Source: Methanomicrobiales archaeon
GTDB taxonomy: Archaea > Halobacteriota > Methanomicrobia > Methanomicrobiales > Methanospirillaceae
DNA length: 20,038 nucleotides
Assembly: GCA_013415575.1 (NCBI GenBank)
Contig: JAAEES010000016.1
Coordinates: 1-20,038, forward strand
Direction: 5' to 3'
Each line of letters begins with the position of its first letter. Positions within the stretch are counted from its first letter, which is position 1. The translations under genes were made by a program, and so were the position numbers. Positions 6,956 through 15,139 of this stretch are shown piece by piece. Under the pieces are notes generated by a model. That model was not told the DNA's origin. It searched no databases and saw nothing but the letters and a program-made list of their open reading frames with translations.

Positions 6956-7588
6956 ATGTACTGTCCCAAATGTGGAAAAGAGACAGAACAATCAGGAAAA
7001 TACTGCCAATGGTGTGGAGCCAATTTGAAAGAGTACCGCGAACGTCCCTTCACCCGGAAACGGGCGGGAACCATCAGGACGGAGAAATTTGCCGGCCTTG
7101 GTGGGAGGTTCCTCGGCGGGCTCATCGATCTCATCTTTCTCGTTCTCTTCGATCTCATGGCTGCTGCTCTTGTCGGTATCGTTTCCTGGCTTTTCGGACG
7201 TCCTGATCCGGTATCGGAGACTGTCAGGATGCTTAACCAATACTATCTGCACATCCCGAGGACCGATGCCACCGGTCAGATCGTCAATGCCGTCATACCG
7301 CCCCAGATCATCCTCTCCGGAATCATCTTCCTCGTCCTGGTCCCCTGGATCTATTTCGCCTACCTTGAAAGTTCCAGAAACCAGGCGTCGCTTGGAAAAA
7401 TGGCCATCAGGGCAGCGGTAACCGATATGCAGGGGAACAGGATCACCTTTTCCCGCGCAACCCTCCGGTTCTTCGGGAAATACCTGTGCGTCTTAACCCT
7501 CTTCATCGGGTTCCTGATCATCGCGTTCACCGCCTACCGGCAGGGCCTCCACGACAAAATCGCCGGAACCCTGGTCTTCCGGCAGTAA
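6956..7588 (+). CDS. Zinc-ribbon RDD family membrane protein
   Basis: The 210-residue protein starts with a zinc ribbon, MYCPKCGKETEQ with CQWC (Cys3, Cys6, Cys17, Cys20), then a basic linker. An RDD domain follows, beginning GLGGRFLGGLIDLIFLVLF (about residue 47), with hydrophobic segments at about 52-75, 118-140 and 180-200. The end, YRQGLHDKIAGTLVF, carries the conserved HDKIAGT of RDD proteins. RDD proteins are poorly characterised; some bacterial ones act as Na+(Li+)/H+ antiporters. I chose the ATG at 6956, which has AGGAG 7 nt upstream and starts exactly at the zinc ribbon. It appears to be transcribed alone. A second RDD protein lies at 11956. Confidence 0.88.
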   Translation: MYCPKCGKETEQSGKYCQWCGANLKEYRERPFTRKRAGTIRTEKFAGLGGRFLGGLIDLIFLVLFDLMAAALVGIVSWLFGRPDPVSETVRMLNQYYLHIPRTDATGQIVNAVIPPQIILSGIIFLVLVPWIYFAYLESSRNQASLGKMAIRAAVTDMQGNRITFSRATLRFFGKYLCVLTLFIGFLIIAFTAYRQGLHDKIAGTLVFRQ

Positions 7589-7592
7589 CCCC

Positions 7593-7619
7593 CCTGTTCT
7601 TTTCTTTTCTGATATTTTA
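7593..7619 (+). terminator. T-rich terminator after the zinc-ribbon RDD gene
   Basis: Several T-runs (TTCTTTTCTTTTCTG, then ATATTTT) follow within 30 nt of the stop codon. A small hairpin, CAGGG/CCCTG, lies just behind at 7620-7635. Confidence 0.5.
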
Positions 7620-7765
7620 CAGGGACGGAACCCTGCCTTCCTGACCCGGATGTTTCCAGGAGGATGCTGGAGAACACCTGATCTGTGGAGGTAAAAGAGC
7701 GGAAGGTTATCAGGGGTGCAGGCCGGACAATCCTTCCTGTCGCCTCGTGCAAAACCGGCCGGGAT

Positions 7766-7957
7766 TCAGTCGTATTTTCCTTTCAGGCCAGCCCAGCCGG
7801 TAAACCCGCAGTAGATGCAGCCAACTCCGTCACAGTGACGGCATTTCCGGGCGGGAGTCCGAACCTTGACTTTCCCGGTCCGGTCGCAGTAGATGCAACC
7901 GAGTCCTTCGCAGTGGCAGCAGGTCACTTCGGTGTAGGGGACTGATTCGTCTGTCAT
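7766..7957 (-). CDS. Small protein with two DnaJ-like cysteine knuckles
   Basis: This 63-residue protein is built from two near-identical units 26 residues apart: CCHCEGLGCIYCDRTGK (Cys13/14, 16, 21, 24) and CRHCDGVGCIYCGFTGW (Cys39, 42, 47, 50). The pattern CxxCxGxGCxYCxxTG resembles the zinc knuckles of DnaJ and of small archaeal zinc proteins, so each unit can be expected to supply cysteines for Zn2+, though an Fe-S site cannot be excluded. The duplication is also visible in the DNA. It starts at ATG 7957 with AGGGAT a few bases upstream and lies 91 nt downstream of ilvD on the same strand, possibly co-transcribed. I cannot name its function. Confidence 0.75.
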   Translation of the reverse strand: MTDESVPYTEVTCCHCEGLGCIYCDRTGKVKVRTPARKCRHCDGVGCIYCGFTGWAGLKGKYD

Positions 7958-8048
7958 GGATTATCCCTATTTTTCCTGTTTGTCCATGTTAAGGGTTGCC
8001 ACATGCGAGAGGGAGTCCGGGATCGCTCCCTGCTCCGTGCAATTCCGG

Positions 8049-9707
8049 TTATTCCTTCCGGAGGACCGCACCACGGTCTGCCTGGGCAACAGTTGCGGCA
8101 TACCTGGCGAGAATTCCGGTGAGAGGTTTTGTCCGCTGTGCCCAGAATGAACGCCGCCGCTCCAGCTCTCCTTTGGGGAGGAGGAGTTCGAGGGTGCGTT
8201 CCCGGAGATCGATCGCGATCGTGTCCCCGTCATGGACCAGGCCGATCGGCCCACCTGCCGCCGCTTCAGGGGTGACATGCCCGATACAGGGGCCCCGGGT
8301 CCCCCCCGAAAACCGGCCGTCGGTGACAAGGGCGACCTTCGAATACCCGAGCCCCATCAGGGCGGAGGTTGGCGAGAGCATCTCCGGCATCCCGGGACCG
8401 CCCCGGGGCCCTTCGTACCGGATCACCACCACGTCACCTTCCCTGATGTGGCGTGCGAGGATGGCCTCCATGGCCTCCTTTTCCCCATCAAAGACCCGGG
8501 CAGGGCCGCGGTGGACCCACATATCGTGGCCGACTGCTGCCGATTTGACCACCGCACCTCCGGGGGCGAGACTCCCCCGCAGGATCCGGAGGCCCCCTGC
8601 CTGGCTTACCGGGGACTCCATGGTCTGGATAATCGACCCGGAAGGAATTGCTGCCGAGCGGGCAATGGAACAGATGCTTGCTCCCGAAACGGTCGGTGCA
8701 TCAGAAAGCTCCCGTTCGAGGACTTTGAGCACGGCCGGGATCCCTCCGGACCGGTGGAGCGCCGCCATTGAATGGGGTCCGGCTGGCTGCATATGACAGA
8801 GGTGCGGAATCCGTGACCCAATCCGGTTGAAGGTCTCAAGATCGAGCGGAATGGCGGCCTCATCAGCGATGGCCATCAGGTGGAGCACGGTATTGGTGCT
8901 GCCGCCGAGCGCCATATCCACCCGGATTGCATTCTCAAGGCTCTCCCGGGTGATAATATCGCGGGGCCGGACATTCTCCTGCACCAGGGCGAGGATACGT
9001 TCTCCCGATGTGCGGGAGATCCGGAGTTTGTCGGCATCGACTGCCGGTGAGGCGGCACAGCCGGGAAGCGACATGCCCATAGCCTCGGTCATGCAGGCCA
9101 TGGTATTAGCCGTATACAGTCCCTGGCAGCTCCCGCACCCGGGCATGGCGCACCGTTCCAGCCGGGCAAGGCTCTCTTCGTCAAGCGCTCCGGCAGCGAC
9201 TTTTCCTACCCCCTCGAAGACATCGATGAGCGAGAGCTCGCGTCCCTCCTGGTAGCCGGGCAGCATCGGCCCTCCGGTCACTACGATGGACGGGATATTG
9301 ACCCGTGCCGCGGCCATCAGCATACCTGGCACGATTTTATCGCAGGTGCCGACAAGTACGAGGCCGTCAAACCGGTGCGCCTCGGCCATGAGCTCGATGG
9401 AATCGGCGATGTTCTCCCGTGAGGGGAGCGAGTACCGCATCCCTTCATGGCCCATGGCAATACCGTCGCAGATGCCGATAACCCCGAATTCAAACGGCAC
9501 TCCTCCTCCCGCCGCGATCCCTTCCCGGACTTTTCCGGCGAGAGCCCTGAGGTGGGTATGACCGGGGACAATGTCGTTCCAGGCATTGGCCACCCCGATA
9601 AACGGACGATCGAACTCTTCCTGGGTGATCCCCAGCGCACGAAGCAGCGCCCGGTTCGGGGCACGGTGATACCCTCTCTTCACTTCATCACTTCTCATGG
9701 TTGACAT
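8049..9707 (-). CDS. ilvD: Dihydroxy-acid dehydratase
   Basis: IlvD dehydrates 2,3-dihydroxy-isovalerate and 2,3-dihydroxy-3-methylvalerate to the 2-keto acids that precede valine, leucine and isoleucine. Its 552 residues match the usual length. Visible signatures are RAPNRALLRALG near the start, ANAWNDIVPGHTHLR, GICDGIAMGHEGM, GTCDKIVPGML and CAMPGCGSCQGLYTANTM, with the C-terminal FSGGTRGPCIGHVTPEAA. The cysteines in these motifs supply the Fe-S cluster. I chose the ATG at 9707 (MSTMRSDEVKRG), with GGTG just upstream; the ATG three codons later, at 9698, is also possible. A TATA-like box lies about 42 nt upstream. Other ilv/leu genes are not in this window. Confidence 0.96.
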   Translation of the reverse strand: MSTMRSDEVKRGYHRAPNRALLRALGITQEEFDRPFIGVANAWNDIVPGHTHLRALAGKVREGIAAGGGVPFEFGVIGICDGIAMGHEGMRYSLPSRENIADSIELMAEAHRFDGLVLVGTCDKIVPGMLMAAARVNIPSIVVTGGPMLPGYQEGRELSLIDVFEGVGKVAAGALDEESLARLERCAMPGCGSCQGLYTANTMACMTEAMGMSLPGCAASPAVDADKLRISRTSGERILALVQENVRPRDIITRESLENAIRVDMALGGSTNTVLHLMAIADEAAIPLDLETFNRIGSRIPHLCHMQPAGPHSMAALHRSGGIPAVLKVLERELSDAPTVSGASICSIARSAAIPSGSIIQTMESPVSQAGGLRILRGSLAPGGAVVKSAAVGHDMWVHRGPARVFDGEKEAMEAILARHIREGDVVVIRYEGPRGGPGMPEMLSPTSALMGLGYSKVALVTDGRFSGGTRGPCIGHVTPEAAAGGPIGLVHDGDTIAIDLRERTLELLLPKGELERRRSFWAQRTKPLTGILARYAATVAQADRGAVLRKE

Positions 9708-9744
9708 TGGTGCACCGTTCTATCGTGATGTATGTTCGTGCACA

Positions 9745-9752
9745 CCTTTATG
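9745..9752 (-). promoter_or_regulatory. TATA-like box of ilvD
   Basis: On the minus strand it reads CATAAAGG, centred about 42 nt from the ilvD ATG. This leaves a leader of about 16 nt that would include the GGTG ribosome-binding sequence. Confidence 0.35.
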
Positions 9753-9804
9753 GCTTCGTGGTGTCCCTTTCCCCTGCCGGGAGTGACACTTCCGGTCCGG
9801 TTAA

Positions 9805-9942
9805 ATTCAGCCCCATACATGTACCCTGATAAGAGGCAAGGTTCATGATGCAGGCAGGCTCCTCGAGGAGATGAACGAGCTCACCCTCAAGGAGCAGCAG
9901 GACTGGCGGATCATCTTCCGCTTCAGGGATCTCGAAGCCTGA
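9805..9942 (+). pseudogene. Possible gene remnant between the diamide synthase gene and ilvD
   Basis: The plus-strand frame is open from 9805 and ends at a TGA at 9940-9942. It reads HDAGRLLEEMNELTLKEQQ and ends DWRIIFRFRDLEA, which looks like the C-terminal helix-strand end of a real protein. The only ATG in frame (9871) would give 23 residues, preceded directly by GGAG. It lies alone between two minus-strand genes. It may be a fragment left after deletion or, less likely, a tiny gene. I do not recognise the family. Confidence 0.25.
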
Positions 9943-9953
9943 ACGGAACGGGT

Positions 9954-11303
9954 TCAGACCGGGCCATCCCGGGCTGCCCTGACCATGGCTTCGGCGAATG
10001 CGGAAGAGAAGTACGAGTGGGTATAGGTTCCCACCGATTCGTGGGAAAACATGCCGTCCCTGCCGTCAGATATTCCCTTCCCGCGGGAGAGCTTGATGGA
10101 GAACCGGGCATCCCGGGCAGGATCGACGCAGGAGTAGTGGAATTCATGCCCGAGCATGGAGAGGCCGGGTGAGGCAAGCGCCGGTCCGTTGGTCCACCTC
10201 CCCTCAGAATAGCCGAGTGCCTGAATTCCCGTGGTCATGCGGGCGGTCCCGGGGAGCACTCCGGCCATCCTGAAGTCCGTTTCCCCGACCGTGATGGATT
10301 CGCAGAGATACATCAGGCCGCCGCATTCGGCAAAAATGGGAAAGCCCTGTGCAGCAGCCCGGTTCAGCTGCATCCGGCAGGGAGCACGCTCGAGAGCGGC
10401 GGCGTGGAGTTCGGGATAGCCCCCGCCGAAGTAGTACCCGTCTGCGTCCGGCAGAGGATCCCTGATGGGGGAGAAGAAGATCAGATCAGCACCTGCTGCC
10501 TCCAGTCGCTCAAGGTTATCCTGGTAGTAGAAGCAGAACGCTTCATCCCTGGCGACCCCGATGGTCGCTGCTGCCGGGCAGGAAGGTCGGGGGGAATAAT
10601 CTGCCGTAAAAGGGGGGGCAGATTGTGCGATCTCCAGGATGCCGTCGACATCGCAATGTTCCAGCACCACCGCTCCCGGGAGCGGGTCCTCTTCCATCTC
10701 AAAAGCCATCTTGAGTCCGAGATGGCGGCTGTCGACCCCGAGACCGGAGGTCCGGGGGATGAACCCCAGGGCCCGGATGGAGAGTCCTTCCTCGATCATG
10801 GCCCTGTGCCGGCTGCTCCCCACCTGGTTGAAGACAACCCCCGCGAGCTCAATGCCGGGCTCGAAGTGGCGGTATCCTTCGATCAGCGCGTGTGCGCTCC
10901 GGGACATTCCCATTACATCGACGACCAGGAGGGCGGGGCTCTCCAGGATGCGCATCACGTGGGCGGTGCTGGCCGTGGCAGTCCCCTCGAGTCCGTCATA
11001 CATCCCCATGACTCCCTCGATCACCGCAATATCGGCACCGGCCGATGCCCCCTGGAACGTGGCGGCGACACCCGCTTCTCCCATCATGAAGGGATCCAGG
11101 TTCCGGGAAATTCGACCGCAGATAGCGGTGTGGTGGGTCGGGTCTATGAAATCAGGGCCGACTTTGAAGGGCTGGACCACCAGACCTTTTTGGCGCAGCG
11201 CCTGCATCAGCCCCCGGGATACCGTGGTCTTCCCGCACCCGCTGTGGGTACCGGCAACCATGATCCGTGGAATAGTGGAGGTCGACCCCCTGTGGAGAGC
11301 CAT
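9954..11303 (-). CDS. cfbB: Cobyrinate / Ni-sirohydrochlorin a,c-diamide synthase (CbiA/CfbB family)
   Basis: Enzymes of this family amidate the a and c acetate side chains of a corrin or of Ni-sirohydrochlorin, using glutamine and ATP. In methanogens CfbB does this for coenzyme F430 and CbiA for B12. The N-terminal half is the P-loop synthetase domain, with GTHSGCGKTT (18-27) and KVGPDFIDPTHH (48-59). The C-terminal half is a glutaminase, with FGGGYPELHA, the nucleophile Cys327 in FAECGGLMYL and the late histidine in GTYTHSYF. The length, 449 residues, is typical. The two paralogues cannot be told apart with certainty by eye; cfbB is preferred because the window is from a methanogen, but no other cfb or cbi gene is nearby. 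The start is ATG 11303, probably leaderless, behind a TATA box at 11330. Confidence 0.85.
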   Translation of the reverse strand: MALHRGSTSTIPRIMVAGTHSGCGKTTVSRGLMQALRQKGLVVQPFKVGPDFIDPTHHTAICGRISRNLDPFMMGEAGVAATFQGASAGADIAVIEGVMGMYDGLEGTATASTAHVMRILESPALLVVDVMGMSRSAHALIEGYRHFEPGIELAGVVFNQVGSSRHRAMIEEGLSIRALGFIPRTSGLGVDSRHLGLKMAFEMEEDPLPGAVVLEHCDVDGILEIAQSAPPFTADYSPRPSCPAAATIGVARDEAFCFYYQDNLERLEAAGADLIFFSPIRDPLPDADGYYFGGGYPELHAAALERAPCRMQLNRAAAQGFPIFAECGGLMYLCESITVGETDFRMAGVLPGTARMTTGIQALGYSEGRWTNGPALASPGLSMLGHEFHYSCVDPARDARFSIKLSRGKGISDGRDGMFSHESVGTYTHSYFSSAFAEAMVRAARDGPV

Positions 11304-11329
11304 ACTGCATGAGAGGTGGTCCTTCCGGG

Positions 11330-11337
11330 AATTTATG
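11330..11337 (-). promoter_or_regulatory. TATA-like box of the a,c-diamide synthase gene
   Basis: The minus strand reads CATAAATT, centred about 31 nt from the ATG at 11303, with no Shine-Dalgarno sequence before the codon. This suggests a very short or absent leader. Confidence 0.45.
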
Positions 11338-11426
11338 CCGACCGATCATCCCGACTTGATGATAGGTGGGAGAAAAATCGAAGTTATCAAAAACTAATTA
11401 GGAGATATGATGAGACCTATTCTGCT

Positions 11427-11879
11427 ATGAATAGGAATATTCTCATCGCTGCCTGCCTGGGGGTGATTCTTGTGGCCGGTGCGGCAGCGATTATCCTTAT
11501 GCAGGGAGATTCTCCTGCGAATACCGCGTCAGATGACACCTCGGTTCTTTTTACCTCTGAAGTGTTCACATCCGAGATCCGGTCGAACGATGACCATGTC
11601 ACCTTCACACTGATTCCGAAACAAGAGGGAGGGTCATTCCTGCTGTCCTGGGATCTCCTTGAGAACGGCACCACCATCCGATCGGCAGACCGTGAGGATG
11701 TCTCCCATCCGCTCACCATAGAGCTGGTGGCGGATCGGAACCCGGAGGCAGAATACACCTTCCATTACAGCATCTCATCCCCTAACGGTACCGTTCTCTC
11801 ATCCCTTACCTCGGTCATCCATCGTAGAGAAACCGGTACGGAAGTTTCAAGGAATGTAGTCCAGGACAAACAGATGTGA
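11427..11879 (+). CDS. Membrane-anchored or exported protein of unknown function
   Basis: I do not recognise a family. The 150-residue protein begins MNRNILIAACLGVILVAGAA, a short basic end and one hydrophobic helix, either a signal peptide or a membrane anchor. The rest (about 35-150) is rich in beta-strand patterns such as VTFTLIPKQ, SFLLSWDLLENGT and YTFHYSISSPNGTVLSSL, suggesting an Ig-like or similar outward-facing domain. I chose the ATG at 11427, where the hydrophobic start lies; the longer frame from 11316 adds a non-matching basic stretch that overlaps the divergent promoter. Its stop codon is the first part of a 33-bp tandem repeat. The RDD gene begins 76 nt further on. Confidence 0.7.
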   Translation: MNRNILIAACLGVILVAGAAAIILMQGDSPANTASDDTSVLFTSEVFTSEIRSNDDHVTFTLIPKQEGGSFLLSWDLLENGTTIRSADREDVSHPLTIELVADRNPEAEYTFHYSISSPNGTVLSSLTSVIHRRETGTEVSRNVVQDKQM

Positions 11880-11943
11880 TTATTTTAATCCGGTGACATA
11901 GGGTACAGTTGATTATTTTAATCCGGTGACATAGGGTACAGTT
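11878..11943 (+). repeat. Exact 33-bp tandem duplication in front of the RDD gene
   Basis: Two identical 33-bp units, 11878-11910 and 11911-11943, stand head to tail. Each starts GATTATTTTAATCCGG and ends GGGTACAGTT. The first unit starts inside the TGA stop of the upstream gene. Each contains a TATA-like stretch (TTATTTTAAT). The second copy is about 38 nt from the ATG at 11956, a plausible core promoter distance, so a promoter element may have been duplicated. Confidence 0.9.
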
Positions 11944-11955
11944 ACGTGATGGCTG

Positions 11956-12438
11956 ATGGGTGAGAGCGATGACGATTTAAAGACCCTTCACCTGGCCCGG
12001 TGGGACACCCGGTTCTGGGCCTGGCTGATCGATTTCATCCTGATCAGCCTAGTGCTTAATATCTTCTTTAATCCCTTCCATGTCATAAACGGGCTATTCT
12101 CCATGGACTACTTTGGTTTATTGTATCGGAGCCTGGGGTTCCTGGTGTACTGGACCGCGATGGAGGGGGTATACGGGCAATCTATCGGCAAGATGGTACT
12201 GAATATCAAAGTAACCGACCGGCGTGGAAGACCGATACGATTCGCTGCGGCGCTGGTCGAAAGCTTCGGCAAATCATTCATTTTCCCTTTCCCACTCCTT
12301 CCCATCGACTGCCTCATCGGGTGGTTCGGCATGCCGGGAAAGAAGATCCGCCTCTTCAACCGGATCTCCGAGACCATCGTGGTCAAGACCGATTACCGGG
12401 AGCCTGAAGGGATACGGTACGTCCGTGAGAGAGAGTGA
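11956..12438 (+). CDS. RDD family membrane protein
   Basis: A 160-residue RDD protein without the zinc ribbon of the one at 6956. Signatures are LARWDTRFWAWLIDFILISLVLN (about 14-36, with the Arg, Asp and Asp pattern that gives the family its name) and EGVYGQSIGKMVLNIKVTDRRGRPI (about 72-96), which is the typical SIGKM..V.D.G motif. Hydrophobic segments are at about 22-40, 50-70 and 105-125. The function of the family is unclear; transport or ion exchange is suggested for some members. The start at 11956 has GTGAT 5 nt upstream. It is likely driven from the duplicated 33-bp element and is convergent with polB, 223 nt away. Confidence 0.85.
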   Translation: MGESDDDLKTLHLARWDTRFWAWLIDFILISLVLNIFFNPFHVINGLFSMDYFGLLYRSLGFLVYWTAMEGVYGQSIGKMVLNIKVTDRRGRPIRFAAALVESFGKSFIFPFPLLPIDCLIGWFGMPGKKIRLFNRISETIVVKTDYREPEGIRYVRERE

Positions 12439-12661
12439 ACCGGACGGTCCGGCACGAACGTTCCGGCGAGAGCGGGGTCCGTTCCCACTCCCCGTCTTTT
12501 CAGCTCCGGTCCTGAGGAACCGGGTGTGAACAGTCTTTCTTCGCCGGACCCTTCTTTCCGGAGTATTCAGGATCAGAGAAAAAGTCCTGTCTGCTGCAGC
12601 ACCGATCCCTTGAATATCGACCCCTCACCGTGACCTTGTGATGAGCCGCTACTCCCGGTTC
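12439..12661. terminator. Convergent intergenic region with hairpins and T-runs
   Basis: Between the convergent RDD and polB genes I see no gene. A hairpin CCGGA-CGG-TCCGG lies just after the RDD stop, followed by T-rich pieces (GTCTTTTCAG, GTCTTTCTTC). On the minus strand GACTTTTTCTC near 12580 could end polB transcription. Confidence 0.4.
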
Positions 12662-15130
12662 TCAGCCGATACCCCACTGGGCCAGCGTGGTCCGCGAGGG
12701 GTCGATATCAGTCCAGTCCCAGCCGAGCGACTCGATGATCCGGGAAATGGGCTGGCGGAGCGTCTTTTCGAGCATCAGCTCCCAGTCCACCTGAAATTCC
12801 GGGGGCACCTGGTCGCCGTACTCGAAACAGAGCACATCGGTCTTCCGGTACCTGGCCGAGACATTCCTGATGTAGACCCTTTTCGGTTTGCTCCCCTTCG
12901 CAAACTCCATCCCGAGGTGCTCATTGGCATATTTCGCCCCCCGGATGTGGGCGTCGTCGGTCTGGTAGTCACCGAGATCCTTCCCGATTCCTCCGGGAAT
13001 ACCGATTTCGTCGAGCGAGTACCTCCCGGATCGGTAGTTCGTGATGATATCCCCGAGGTAGTTCTTGATGGCCCCGTACTCCTCTCCCTGGAGGATCATC
13101 TCCATCACCCGCTTCTGAACGGTCCTGGTGATCTGGGGGGAGTCGCTCCTGCGTATCTCAAAACCCACTACGTCGATTTCATCGGCACTCTTTCCTTCCT
13201 TCCAGATGAGGTGGCCGGCATACCGCTTCTTCTTCCCCGCCTGGAAAAACCTCCGGTAGATCTTCTCGAACTTGATGGAGAAGTAGTGGCGTTTTGCTCC
13301 GAGCTCCCGAATGGCGAACTCTGCATAGCTCCGGTTCACCGCATCCTCGACTCCGCGCGCCTGCTGAATGGTCTCTTCGAGGGATCCAGGGGGCATCAGG
13401 ACCATGCAGGAATCGGTATCACCATAAATGACCCGGTAACCGAGACTCTCGATCACCCCCCGGGTATGCTCGATGATGGCGCGCCCCACCGAAGTTACCG
13501 CCGAGCCGATCTCCCGGTCATAGAGCCTGAACCGCGTGTACCCGCTCACCCCGTAGTAAGTGTTCATGATCACCTTCAGGACGTTCTGCTGCAGGTCGTA
13601 GAGGACGTACTCGGGGGAACCGAAGGGATACTGGTTCCGCTGCTTCTTCTTCTCATCCCGCTCCACGAGGAGGTCGCTGATGATGCTCCGTGTGAGACCG
13701 TCCGGTTCTCTCCGGAACCGGATCCCGTTCGGGGCCTTCAGTTCTCCTGCCGGATCCTTGGTCTCCGGTGAGGCGTTGATGGTCATCATTGCCATGGGGT
13801 AGAGGGATTTTAGGTCAAGGACCACCACATTCTCCCGCACCCCCCGGCTGGGCTCAAAGACCGTTGCCCCTTCAAATTCCTCTGACGGGGCATAGCCTTT
13901 GGAGGGAAGGACGTACTGCCCGAAGGCTTTCCGCAGGACAAAGACATCGATGACGCTCGAGGAGTTCAGTGTCCGTTCGAGCGGGCAGCCAACGTAGCGG
14001 GCGATCTCGCGGTAGAACTCGATGATCTTGTTCTTCTCGTTGATGGCCACGCAGAGCTCGACGTCCTTGAAGTTATACTCGACCAGGAGGCAGGGGTCCT
14101 TCTTCCAGAGATCGCTGATGGTGCCGGTATACCGGACCTTGGTCTCGCCAACCTCTGCCTCGGCCACGGCGTCGAGGCGGTAGGACTCCCGCTGGGTGGT
14201 ATGCATCTTCCGGTAGGCCGCAAGAAGATCAAAGACCGTCCTCCCGCGGAGGGCGTTCCGCTCGGTCGGGCCTTCGAGGCGGGCAAGCGAGACCGGGTTT
14301 TGCCCAAGGGCATCCATCCTTTTTATCAGGTAGGGGAGATCGAATTCCAGGAAGTTCCAGCCGGAGAGAATATCCGGGTCCCGATCCCGGATATAGGCGA
14401 CAAATCCCTCGAACATCGCGCGTTCGGTCTGGTAAATCCGGATATCATGCGTTCCTGCGCAGAAGCACCCGTTCTCCAGCCCTTCCCGGGTTGTGAGGAC
14501 CGAGAGATCGCAGTGCTCCGTTCCCGGGGCGAAGATGAAACTCGTGTAATCTTTGTCAAACGAGTCCCAGCAGGTGATGCAGATCACCGCATCGCGTGCC
14601 GGTTCAGGGAACCCCCGTTCGTCCTCGCACTCGATGTCGAGGAGGCAGATACGTGCCGGGCATGAGACCATAGCGGGACGGACGTCCTGGTACGGGCAGA
14701 CCGGGGCCGGGGCGGATACCCCGCCAGTCAGCCCCTGGTCGATCATGAACCGGGTGGTGAACAGGATATCAGCCTCGTAGTGGGCGTACCGGTCACGGAG
14801 CTCCCGGACATCGGTCGGTTTTATGGTATAAAGCCTGCGGAGCGTCTCGCCCCTGATGGATCGGTAGGCAGCGCCTTCTTCGACTGTCATTTTCGTCGGG
14901 TGGGCCCCGGCATCCACCTGCGTTGCCGGAGCATAGAAGTAGGGGCGAAAGCCGGTGACCTGGAGGTGACGGGACTGCCGGTCGCGATCGCGACCGAAGA
15001 TGTGGATGACCGGCCCCTCCGGGCCGACAGAATACTCCACCTGGTTGATGTCGATAGTAATCTCCCCGGCCGGGATTTCCCCGCCAATGCCTGCACTCCC
15101 GGTACCGGGGCGTTCGTTCTCGCTCTTCAT
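12662..15130 (-). CDS. polB: Family B DNA polymerase
   Basis: Archaeal replicative or repair DNA polymerase B, 822 residues. The N-terminal domain (about 25-155) precedes a 3'-5' proofreading exonuclease with Exo I LLDIECEDE (Asp165, Glu167), Exo II SGWNFLEFD (Asn259, Asp264) and Exo III YNFKD (Tyr352, Asp356). The polymerase motifs follow: A/region II DLKSLYP (439-445), B/region III KVIMNTYYG (519-527) and C/region I YGDTDS (569-574). All catalytic residues are present, so it should be active in synthesis and proofreading. The end, RTTLAQWGIG, resembles the C-terminal PCNA-binding (PIP) peptide of archaeal PolB. The ATG at 15130 lies 9 nt after the dehydrogenase stop, so the two are probably co-transcribed. 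Confidence 0.96.
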   Translation of the reverse strand: MKSENERPGTGSAGIGGEIPAGEITIDINQVEYSVGPEGPVIHIFGRDRDRQSRHLQVTGFRPYFYAPATQVDAGAHPTKMTVEEGAAYRSIRGETLRRLYTIKPTDVRELRDRYAHYEADILFTTRFMIDQGLTGGVSAPAPVCPYQDVRPAMVSCPARICLLDIECEDERGFPEPARDAVICITCWDSFDKDYTSFIFAPGTEHCDLSVLTTREGLENGCFCAGTHDIRIYQTERAMFEGFVAYIRDRDPDILSGWNFLEFDLPYLIKRMDALGQNPVSLARLEGPTERNALRGRTVFDLLAAYRKMHTTQRESYRLDAVAEAEVGETKVRYTGTISDLWKKDPCLLVEYNFKDVELCVAINEKNKIIEFYREIARYVGCPLERTLNSSSVIDVFVLRKAFGQYVLPSKGYAPSEEFEGATVFEPSRGVRENVVVLDLKSLYPMAMMTINASPETKDPAGELKAPNGIRFRREPDGLTRSIISDLLVERDEKKKQRNQYPFGSPEYVLYDLQQNVLKVIMNTYYGVSGYTRFRLYDREIGSAVTSVGRAIIEHTRGVIESLGYRVIYGDTDSCMVLMPPGSLEETIQQARGVEDAVNRSYAEFAIRELGAKRHYFSIKFEKIYRRFFQAGKKKRYAGHLIWKEGKSADEIDVVGFEIRRSDSPQITRTVQKRVMEMILQGEEYGAIKNYLGDIITNYRSGRYSLDEIGIPGGIGKDLGDYQTDDAHIRGAKYANEHLGMEFAKGSKPKRVYIRNVSARYRKTDVLCFEYGDQVPPEFQVDWELMLEKTLRQPISRIIESLGWDWTDIDPSRTTLAQWGIG

Positions 15131-15139
15131 ACTATTCGT

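Noticed and set aside
7685..7945. An 86-codon plus-strand frame starting at a GTG near GGAGGT
   Set aside because: Most of it is antisense to the cysteine-knuckle protein, whose duplicated motif is clear. The first 25 residues alone show no family.
10404..11312. A 302-codon open frame on the plus strand
   Set aside because: It is antisense to the a,c-diamide synthase with its clear P-loop and glutaminase motifs. No domain or ribosome-binding site supports it.
12638..13771. A 377-codon open frame on the plus strand
   Set aside because: It lies antisense to polB, whose motifs are all intact. Long antisense frames are expected in GC-rich coding DNA, and this one has no recognisable domain.
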